From a virus: DNA of 30,552 nucleotides. Shown here piece after piece: positions 23,840 to 30,552 of this stretch; within the stretch, counting starts at the first letter, position 1, and every line of letters starts with the position of its first letter. The notes below the pieces were generated by a model that saw only the letters and a program-made list of their open reading frames with translations, was not told the origin of the DNA and did not search any database. Location of the stretch: positions 1 through 30,552 of IMG/VR virus record IMGVR_UViG_3300031857_000934. One strand, 5' to 3'. Made by a program: the position numbers and the translations under genes.

Positions 23840-24100
23840 ATGGCAGCTTGGCAAAATAAAGCAGGTAAAAACCCAAAAGGTGGGCTTAACGAAAAAGGCA
23901 GAAAGTCTTACGAAAGTCAGAACCCTGGGTCAGACTTAAAGGCTCCTCAGCCTAAAGGTGGTAAAAGAAGAAATTCATTCTGTTCTAGAATGTGTGGGAT
24001 GAAGGCCAAACTTACAAGTTCAAAGACTGCTAACGATCCTCAATCAAGAATTAACAAATCACTTAGAATCTGGAACTGTGGAAGTTGCAGCAACTGGTAA
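23840..24100 (+). CDS. Small basic conserved phage protein (DUF6321-like)
   Basis: 86 residues from the ATG at 23840. A GTG two codons upstream lies inside the promoter box and is rejected. The opening AWQNKAGKNPKGGLNEKGRK and the later KRRNSFCSRMCGMKAKLTSS and SRINKSLRIWNC match a widespread small phage/bacterial family I believe is annotated DUF6321. It is Lys/Arg/Gly-rich and has five Cys (FCSRMCGM, NCGSCSNW). A nucleic-acid-binding or internal virion role is plausible; function is not established. It has its own promoter box. Confidence 0.7.
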   Translation: MAAWQNKAGKNPKGGLNEKGRKSYESQNPGSDLKAPQPKGGKRRNSFCSRMCGMKAKLTSSKTANDPQSRINKSLRIWNCGSCSNW

Positions 24101-24111
24101 TACTTAATAAA

Positions 24112-24339
24112 ATGGCTTTTAACATTGACACAAACAAGATAACAACATACGGAGAATGGGCAGGATTAAATGTAGCATGGGCTACAATATCTTATGCAAT
24201 GTTCACAAACAGTATAACTTGGATCATTGGAATTATAGGGGGTATAACCCTAATTTGGTTCAATGTTGAAAGAGCACTTAAAGCACGTCAAGAAAGACAA
24301 ATGCTAAATAAACCAAAAGAAGATGAGCAAGCTAATTAA
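24112..24339 (+). CDS. Small single-span membrane protein
   Basis: 75 residues from the ATG at 24112 (MAFNIDTNKITTYGEWAGLN), preferred over a TTG at 24085 inside the preceding gene. One or two close membrane segments lie at about residues 22-53 (VAWATISYAMFTNSITWIIG, GITLIWFNV), followed by a basic/acidic cytoplasmic tail (RALKARQERQ). A membrane peptide inside the tail module may help DNA entry or be a second holin-like factor. It overlaps the next gene by 17 bases. Confidence 0.6.
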   Translation: MAFNIDTNKITTYGEWAGLNVAWATISYAMFTNSITWIIGIIGGITLIWFNVERALKARQERQMLNKPKEDEQAN

Positions 24340-25552
24340 AAGAAAAGACGGTTCATACTCTAAGAGAGGACTTTGGGATAATATCCGTAAAAATAAAGGT
24401 TCTGGCAAAGAGCCTACTAAAGAAATGCTTAAGCAAGAATCTAAAATTAAAAAAGAAGAAAACATGAAATCAATGTATAAAGCTGGAGGCAAGACCTCTA
24501 AAAAGAAAGTAATGAAAGAAGCCCGTAGAGAGGGAGAATCTTTCATGGAAGAAAGCAAAGAACTTGCATTTGGAGCACCTAAAATGGGAATGGGTGGAGC
24601 TAGAAAATACGAAACTGGGGGTCCTGGTAAAGGATTATTTGATAAAGTAAAAGATACTTCCAATGCTCTTTATTATACTGCAGCAGCTAATAAAGCTAAC
24701 AAAGATTTCGATAAAGCTGCTAGCTTCAAAACTACTTCTTCAGAATCTTTAGAAAATTTAAATACTAAAGTAATGAATGCTAATTCTGCTGCTAAAAAAG
24801 CTGTTCAAAAAGCTAACGAAAAGAAGTTAGGTGGAAAAATTGAAACAGGTATGGAAGCTACTGGCCGTCAAAACCGTGCAGAGGGCAAAGCTACTATGGC
24901 TGGTAAGAAGAGCTATGAAGCTGGTGGTCGTAAAACCGGAAATCCTCTTAAACAAGCAAATATTACTGCTGCTTCAGATAACACTTCAGTAAGCACTGCC
25001 CCTAAACCAACAGGTCCTTCTAAACCATCTTGGCAACTTGCTCAAGCTCAAAGAATAGAAAAAGGAAATCGAGAGGTTGACAAAGCTAATGCTGAATACG
25101 TTAAGAAAGAGGAGGCTAAGAAAGCTGCTCAGCAAAAAAAGACGGAAGAAATTGATGCTCAATTAAAAAAAGAAGAAGCAGAAAGAGCAAGTAAAAGCAG
25201 AATTAGACAAAGAACTGGGGGTATTAAACAATACAAAAAAGGTGGATTTCCAGATCTTAATGGAGATAATGAGATAACTTTTGGTGATGTACTAAAAGGA
25301 AGATTAAAAGGAGAGGAAGGAAAAGAAAAGATGATGGGTGGAAAGATGTACAAGAAAGGTGGTAAGAAAACAATGGAGCCAGGTGGTGGTGGAAGATTTG
25401 CTAAGATGGTTTCAGGATTAAAGAAAGAAGGAAAATCTGAAGATTCTGCTGAAGCTATTGCTGCATCTGTTGGTCGTAAGAAATATGGTAAATCACGTTT
25501 CCAAGCTATGGCTGCTGCAGGTAAAAAGAAAATGGGTGGCAAAAAGTGTTGA
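24323..25552 (+). CDS. Lys/Gly-rich putative internal virion protein with dockerin-like loop
   Basis: 409 residues, strongly basic and low in complexity. Gly-Gly motifs preceded by Lys, Thr, Met or Ala recur about eleven times (YKAGGKTSKK, KYETGGPGKG, KKLGGKIETG, YEAGGRKTG, QYKKGGFPD, KKMGGKKC). Residues 311-322 (DLNGDNEITFGD) match the 12-residue Ca-binding loop of dockerin/EF-hand repeats. The C-terminal block EDSAEAIAASVGRKKYGKSR is another recurring phage motif, and the protein ends MGGKKC. It is probably a DNA-associated capsid-interior or cargo protein. Function is inferred only from composition and position. Confidence 0.6.
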   Translation: MSKLIKRKDGSYSKRGLWDNIRKNKGSGKEPTKEMLKQESKIKKEENMKSMYKAGGKTSKKKVMKEARREGESFMEESKELAFGAPKMGMGGARKYETGGPGKGLFDKVKDTSNALYYTAAANKANKDFDKAASFKTTSSESLENLNTKVMNANSAAKKAVQKANEKKLGGKIETGMEATGRQNRAEGKATMAGKKSYEAGGRKTGNPLKQANITAASDNTSVSTAPKPTGPSKPSWQLAQAQRIEKGNREVDKANAEYVKKEEAKKAAQQKKTEEIDAQLKKEEAERASKSRIRQRTGGIKQYKKGGFPDLNGDNEITFGDVLKGRLKGEEGKEKMMGGKMYKKGGKKTMEPGGGGRFAKMVSGLKKEGKSEDSAEAIAASVGRKKYGKSRFQAMAAAGKKKMGGKKC

Positions 25553-25556
25553 TTGA

Positions 25557-26042
25557 ATGCAAGCCAAATCACACACTTTAAAAGCCGTTCATAAAGACTA
25601 CATAACTGAAACTGAAGACGAAATAAGTTTCAACACGTTTTCTGATATATGTTCCGAGTTTAACCTAGCAATAGTTGAAGCTCTCCTTGACGGGTATGAG
25701 TTTAACATGCAAAGTAATCTCGGAACATTATCGATTAAAAGAGTAGAACGGGACCCAAGAAACCTGACAGTAGACTGGGCAGAAACCAATAAGTACAAAA
25801 AAGAACTTATTGAGAAAGGAGTAAAGTTGTACGATAGTGCAACAGGAGAAGGAGAGAAGTGGCAAGTTTATTACACTGATAAATACTACTGTAAGTATCA
25901 TTGGAGTAAATACAAAGCTAAAGTGAAGAACAAGTCTGCTTACAGATTTGACGCCACTAGAGGCAAGAAGGGAAACAAAGAGAAGTTGATAGCACTGCTA
26001 AAAACAAACGATATAGCATATTTGAAATTTAAGAAACGATGA
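25557..26042 (+). CDS. HU/IHF-like domain protein, extended C-terminus
   Basis: 161 residues. Residues 24-62 (SFNTFSDICSEFNLAIVEAL, LDGYEFNMQSNLGTLSIKRV) follow the HU helix, Gly turn and LGTLSIK strand. The second half (VDWAETNKYKKELIEKGVKL, KWQVYYTDKYYCKYHWSKYK) is a family-specific extension with many aromatic and basic residues. It may be the second of the two IHF-like subunits conserved in crAss-like phages, the first being at 5489. It overlaps the next gene by 4 bases. Confidence 0.65.
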   Translation: MQAKSHTLKAVHKDYITETEDEISFNTFSDICSEFNLAIVEALLDGYEFNMQSNLGTLSIKRVERDPRNLTVDWAETNKYKKELIEKGVKLYDSATGEGEKWQVYYTDKYYCKYHWSKYKAKVKNKSAYRFDATRGKKGNKEKLIALLKTNDIAYLKFKKR

Positions 26043-26932
26043 TCTACAAACTTGTATCTAGTAAAGCAATCATCCGTAAGGTTATGAGGGACTTAAAACC
26101 TCCTGGAGATAACTGGATCGATGATTCCGTTGAATGGATTGGGGAAGCCCTTGAACATATTGGAGCTGCTGCTCAACTTGTCACTAAAGGGTGTGTTCTT
26201 CAAATCAAAGATTGGAAGGCAATTATGCCTAACGATCTTTACTTTATTAATCAAGTTGCTGTAAACAATGCAGCTAATCCATCAGTTTCTACTGAACTAA
26301 CTGAGCTATTGGCTGAAGTTAAAACTCTCAATGAGTTTATTGAAGCTAACCCTAACGATAAGATTGGGTACAACTATCAACTTCGTGAAATCAATGCAAG
26401 ACTTTCAGTTGTAGAAAACATCTACATGAATGCTGCACAGCCATTGACCCCACTTCAATACGGTACTAGCACATTCCCTGGACATATCCACTGTGATAAA
26501 TGTACAAACCAATTTGCTAAATCAAAAGAGACTTATGTTGTAGATGGAGATTATATTAAAACTTCATTTCAAGATGGTTTTATTTGTTTAAGCTATACTG
26601 CTTTTCCAACAGATGAGGACTGTTACCCAATGGTTCCAGACAACATTAGCTACAAAGAAGCTATGTTCTGGTACATTTACAAACAAATGTTGTTAGGGGG
26701 ATACGTCCCATCTATGAATGGAATTGGCTATGATTTTGCTGACAACAAATGGAGATTCTATTGCACTCAAGCAAGAAATGCAGCTGTTTTCCCAAGCATC
26801 GACAAGTACGAGTCGTTCATGAACCAGTGGGTAAGACTTATCCCAAACTTGAACAGACATGCAAACTTCTTCGAAAACTTAGGATCAAGAGAAGAATTGA
26901 ACCGTGGATCATACGGAAGAGGATACTATTAA
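26039..26932 (+). CDS. crAss-like tail ring/hub protein
   Basis: 297 residues. The opening residues (IIRKVMRDLKPPGDNWIDDS, VEWIGEALEHIGAAAQLV) and the following strand region (VLQIKDWKAIMPNDLYFINQ) fit a protein conserved in crAss-like phages just before the muzzle gene. A helical segment (NEFIEANPNDKIGYNYQLRE) and a C-terminal beta/helix region (PDNISYKEAMFWYIYKQMLL) follow. Two Cys lie in HCDKC, perhaps a partial metal site. Likely part of the tail barrel between portal and muzzle. Starts by overlapping the HU-like gene. Confidence 0.65.
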   Translation: MIYKLVSSKAIIRKVMRDLKPPGDNWIDDSVEWIGEALEHIGAAAQLVTKGCVLQIKDWKAIMPNDLYFINQVAVNNAANPSVSTELTELLAEVKTLNEFIEANPNDKIGYNYQLREINARLSVVENIYMNAAQPLTPLQYGTSTFPGHIHCDKCTNQFAKSKETYVVDGDYIKTSFQDGFICLSYTAFPTDEDCYPMVPDNISYKEAMFWYIYKQMLLGGYVPSMNGIGYDFADNKWRFYCTQARNAAVFPSIDKYESFMNQWVRLIPNLNRHANFFENLGSREELNRGSYGRGYY

Positions 26933-26944
26933 TAATTAAGAGCA

Positions 26945-29900
26945 ATGGCAGGACAGGCAGAGAAGTTTATTAAAGGAATGAATAAAGATACCGGTCGAAT
27001 TGATCAGATCGACGGTACTTATAGAGATGCTTTGAATGCAGCAATTGACTCCGATAAAGGAGCAGTTACTAGTGAGCATGGTAATACTTTTGTTGAAAGC
27101 CTTAAAATACTTACTCAGTCATTTGAGCCTAATGGTCAGATAGCTCTGCCCGATGATACATTCATTATATTTGGAGTAGACAATACAGTAGTAGGGTTTC
27201 CATACTCTGCTATTTTTAATGTCAACCCAATTACAAATGTTGTAACTCCATTACTTGTTACAAATCCTGGTAGTGCAATCGGAGATTTAAACTTTGATTT
27301 AGAACACCCTATTACTGGAGAGTACAGAATTTCACCAACAGGTGAAGTTATAGTTTATTTTACAGACAACAAGTACACAGAAACTACTGAGCCTGCTACA
27401 AATATTAAATATATTAGTGAATATAATCCTCCACGAGTATTTAATGTAACTAGGCAGTTAGAATATTTAGAAGGAACTCCTCCTGGGGTGCCGTCTAAAC
27501 TTTACTCAGACACATCTTTTAATATCTCAACACTTAATCTATTCTTAGATTCTGGAAGAATCCCTGAATTCAAATCAGTCAGAATTCTACAAGGTGGTGG
27601 AATTGAAAGTGGAACTTATTTTTTAGGAGTAGCTTATGCAGACAAAGACTTTACAGAGACTAACGTTCTCACTTTATCAAACCCTGTTTACATTGTCCCA
27701 TCCCCTGAAGACACAATCCCCAGAGAAATTATCAGTGGATCTCCTAATGAGTTTCAAACTAATAAGTCAATTCGATGGACTTTATATAATGTAAATTCTG
27801 ATTACAAATACGTTGTACCTTATGTTATTCAAAGAATTGGGGAGGCAGAATTTGCATATAAACTAGAGCCAGTAGAAGTGAATACAGAAGCTGTTGGAAG
27901 TCTTCTTCCAAATGAAGTAGAAGTTGTTTACAGTGGTTTGGAAAATGCTGCCCAATCATCTATTCAAGAAGCAGTAATTGATAAAGTTAAATACTTAACT
28001 GCAAAAGCTATTACTCAATTAGATAATAGAATGTATGCAGCTAATTTAACTGCACGTAAAGATTTAGGATTTCAAAGATTTGCAAATAGTATCCAATTAG
28101 ACGCTGTAGCAGAATTAATAGATACCCCATTTGACCCTAGAAAATACGATGTATTCAATCTTAATGAAGGGTACACAAAAATCATCAATCCTGATGGGTA
28201 CTCATTAGGTAGAATATATCCTTATATAGACTCTATAATAAGACCTGTACAAGAGAATACAAGTAAAGGTTATAGAGATGTAGAAGAATTATTATTTAAA
28301 AAGAAGTCCTACCGTAGAGGAGAGGTATATTCTTTTTACATATCGTTCATTCTAAAAGACGGTGGAGAAACATTTGCTTATCACATTCCAGGAAGAAACT
28401 TTAAATCAATAATTCCTGGAAAAGATGTTTATGAAAACATTGCATTTCCCTCTACACCATCTACGATAGGATTTAATGCAGGTGAGGTAATGGCTGCTGA
28501 TCCTAATGCTAGAATCTATCAATATTTAGATACTTCTGTATTCCCTGCAATAATGAGTACAACTGGATATTGGGAGAACCAAAATGAGTTCTATCCTAAC
28601 ACAGATGACTTTGATGTATGGGAGGCAGACTCGTTAGGAAATCCAGTACAGACTGGTAGTTTAAGAGGATTAAATGTTAGACATCATAAGATGCCATCTA
28701 ATCACAATGACTATTTCTCTTATATTGTTAGAGATCAAGATTTCTCTAATCCTGGAATTGCATTTGATACCAACGATAATGGAGAAGTAGAATTTAAAGA
28801 GCAAGTAAGAATTCTAGGAATTAAGTTAAGAAATATCAACATCCCTAAGTTCATTCTAGAGCAAGTACAAGGTTATAAAGTGTACTATGCAAAAAGAACT
28901 CAAGGAAATAAAACTGTCATAGGTCAAAGTGGAATGCATCCAGCTAATGCTATACTTGCTGGTAACCTTTCACAAAATACAATAGATGCTACTAAAGGAC
29001 CATTCTTTAATCTTTGGTATTTAACAGGTTCTCCACAAAAAGGAGGTTTAACTCAAAAAGATGCTTTATGGATAGATACAGATTACGTATCACATTCTGT
29101 ATTTAAATTTCATGATTTTAATCTTCTTCGTAAAAAGCATACACTAGCTACAGTTACTCACATAGATGTGCAGTATGTAGTTACTATGCAAAACTGGGAG
29201 GGAAGATATAAAGGAGCTCAATTACAAAATATTTCTGGATACGGAGATGTATTTGCTACATTCAGAGCAGGTCACGGAGATGACGAGCATGCTTGGATTC
29301 ATCCTGATTTAGGGAATACAATTAACTTTGATCAACCAGATCCTGCTGCAGCCGATTACGATGTTTGGGGCCCAACTGAAATGCACGGTAATATTTTAAT
29401 TGGAGCTCAGTACAGTGTGCCTGGAACTACTGGAGTAGATTCTAAATCTTTTCCAAACCAAGAGTTACTATCAAACTTGCAGACAATATTTACCGTCGCC
29501 CCTGAAAGTGCAACATATGTACAAGGATTAACATTCCTTAAAAACATATCTTCAACTGCATTTAAAGGTGCTAGTTATATTGTTAATAATAGTGGAGAAA
29601 GTAATATTACACTTGGTCTTACTTCTGGACTACCTGCATTATATGGATATTACAGTCAAGCTTGGGATACATTAGATAATTCATTTATTTCTAAAGTTCC
29701 TATTGCTTATGGCCGTCCAAATGTTTACTTGGCAAACTTATGTTCTACAAAAACAGATGTATTTGAGCCATTTGATCAGCAGCAACTTGTGTCGACTGGA
29801 TATTATGAGTCACTATTAAATGTAAATACAACTACAGGAGTTGATTCTGTAACAGGTAAAAACTTTTACGTAGGTGCAAGTAGTGATGATATATTTGGAG

Positions 29901-30552
29901 GAGATACTTATATTGCTAGATACGGATACAGAACTACTGCTCAAAGTTTTGCACTGACTTACTTCAAAAAAGGAGTTAACCAAGAGCCTGGAGATTTCAT
30001 TAATTCAATCTACGGAGATATCCCGTTTAATATGTATACTGGTAGAACAGGTACTGAACCTGTTTTAGAGGATGGAAATGAAGATCAAAGAGAGGCTACA
30101 ATTGCACAAGTAAATAACTGGCAGAGAGGTAATGTAAATCCAGATACAACTCTATATCAGTTCATTGTAGAATCTGATGACAACATTAACTTCCGTCATT
30201 GTGGGGATGTGGAAAAAGGAGTAAGTCCAGCATCTTCAGTTTATTTTGATAAGTTTACTGCAGCAGATGTACTTTACAAATCTCCTCTTTACGACTTAAC
30301 TAAAATGGACAATCTTCTTTATGAAGATCAGTATTCTGCTTTACAAGATAAAAGAGTTACAGTACCATTCCCTAAAAAAGAAAGATCTACTAACCTTTAC
30401 CCTAATCGTGTAATTAGATCTAATATACAAGACGGTAACTTTAATGATACTTACCACTACTTCTTAGCATTAGAATATAAAGATTTTGCTCAGAATAAAG
30501 GTCAGATTACCAATGTCTTTGCAATGAACAGCTTGTTGTGGATACACACAGA
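26945..30552 (+). CDS. crAss-like tail muzzle/stabilisation protein (3' end outside window)
   Basis: Open to the right edge: at least 1202 codons with no stop, starting MAGQAEKFIKGMNKDTGRID. Residues 12-48 (MNKDTGRIDQIDGTYRDALN, then SEHGNTF) match the start that I recall as characteristic of the very large crAss-like tail protein called tail-stabilisation or muzzle protein. The rest is a long beta-rich, Tyr/Asn/Pro-rich sequence with no enzyme motif recognised. It is expected to cap the tail tip around the hub. Start at 26945 follows a 12-base gap after the ring gene. Confidence 0.75.
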   Translation, partial: MAGQAEKFIKGMNKDTGRIDQIDGTYRDALNAAIDSDKGAVTSEHGNTFVESLKILTQSFEPNGQIALPDDTFIIFGVDNTVVGFPYSAIFNVNPITNVVTPLLVTNPGSAIGDLNFDLEHPITGEYRISPTGEVIVYFTDNKYTETTEPATNIKYISEYNPPRVFNVTRQLEYLEGTPPGVPSKLYSDTSFNISTLNLFLDSGRIPEFKSVRILQGGGIESGTYFLGVAYADKDFTETNVLTLSNPVYIVPSPEDTIPREIISGSPNEFQTNKSIRWTLYNVNSDYKYVVPYVIQRIGEAEFAYKLEPVEVNTEAVGSLLPNEVEVVYSGLENAAQSSIQEAVIDKVKYLTAKAITQLDNRMYAANLTARKDLGFQRFANSIQLDAVAELIDTPFDPRKYDVFNLNEGYTKIINPDGYSLGRIYPYIDSIIRPVQENTSKGYRDVEELLFKKKSYRRGEVYSFYISFILKDGGETFAYHIPGRNFKSIIPGKDVYENIAFPSTPSTIGFNAGEVMAADPNARIYQYLDTSVFPAIMSTTGYWENQNEFYPNTDDFDVWEADSLGNPVQTGSLRGLNVRHHKMPSNHNDYFSYIVRDQDFSNPGIAFDTNDNGEVEFKEQVRILGIKLRNINIPKFILEQVQGYKVYYAKRTQGNKTVIGQSGMHPANAILAGNLSQNTIDATKGPFFNLWYLTGSPQKGGLTQKDALWIDTDYVSHSVFKFHDFNLLRKKHTLATVTHIDVQYVVTMQNWEGRYKGAQLQNISGYGDVFATFRAGHGDDEHAWIHPDLGNTINFDQPDPAAADYDVWGPTEMHGNILIGAQYSVPGTTGVDSKSFPNQELLSNLQTIFTVAPESATYVQGLTFLKNISSTAFKGASYIVNNSGESNITLGLTSGLPALYGYYSQAWDTLDNSFISKVPIAYGRPNVYLANLCSTKTDVFEPFDQQQLVSTGYYESLLNVNTTTGVDSVTGKNFYVGASSDDIFGGDTYIARYGYRTTAQSFALTYFKKGVNQEPGDFINSIYGDIPFNMYTGRTGTEPVLEDGNEDQREATIAQVNNWQRGNVNPDTTLYQFIVESDDNINFRHCGDVEKGVSPASSVYFDKFTAADVLYKSPLYDLTKMDNLLYEDQYSALQDKRVTVPFPKKERSTNLYPNRVIRSNIQDGNFNDTYHYFLALEYKDFAQNKGQITNVFAMNSLLWIHT

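Overview
The window is a stretch of a double-stranded DNA tailed phage with a podovirus-type structural module. Every supportable gene lies on the + strand. Genes are packed tightly, many overlap by 1 to 80 bases, and no gap exceeds about 120 bases. The DNA is AT-rich. Bacteroidota-type promoter cores (TAnnTTTG) precede several genes and Shine-Dalgarno sites are weak or absent, so the host is most likely a member of the Bacteroidota (Flavobacterium-like). The terminase, portal, major capsid, connector and 'muzzle'-type proteins, and their order, look most like crAss-like phages (Crassvirales), probably an environmental member. This placement rests on remembered family features, not on a database search.

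Layout. (1) 1-2511: the C-terminal part of a large repetitive tail fibre, open at the left edge, and a small partner. (2) 2515-4185: a promoter, a 47-codon ORF and a lysis-type cassette: a YkuD-like HX14SAGC protein, a two-helix holin-like protein and two out-of-frame overlapping spanin-like proteins. (3) 4190-6194: a second promoter of the same type, a GroES-like co-chaperonin, several small genes (winged helix, Zn-ribbon), an HU/IHF-like protein and a candidate small terminase. (4) 6187-15237: large terminase, portal, a ferritin-like helical protein, a Gln/Pro-rich putative internal virion protein, an acidic candidate scaffold and the major capsid protein, closed by a strong terminator. (5) 15353-18372: a conserved post-capsid gene, a connector/ring protein and an apparently highly expressed structural protein, closed by a second strong terminator. 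(6) 18447-21937: Cys-rich, fibre-like and small beta-rich proteins. (7) 21945-26932: a calcineurin-like phosphoesterase with an extra N-terminal region, ring proteins, a small basic protein, a membrane peptide, a Lys/Gly-rich probable internal virion protein with a dockerin-like loop, and a second HU-like protein. (8) 26945 to the right edge: at least 1202 codons of a crAss-type tail muzzle/stabilisation protein.

Together these encode packaging (terminase and portal), capsid assembly (scaffold, capsid protein, possibly helped by the phage GroES), neck and tail, receptor-binding or decoration fibres, cargo that may enter the host with the DNA, and lysis. No integrase, transposase, CRISPR array or tRNA was seen. 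The most noteworthy points are three promoters whose -10-like box ends exactly 5 bases before the ATG (predicted leaderless mRNAs), a lipobox-free spanin-like overlap, the phage GroES, two Gly-Gly-motif proteins ending in similar Cys tags, and a phosphoesterase inside the virion operon.
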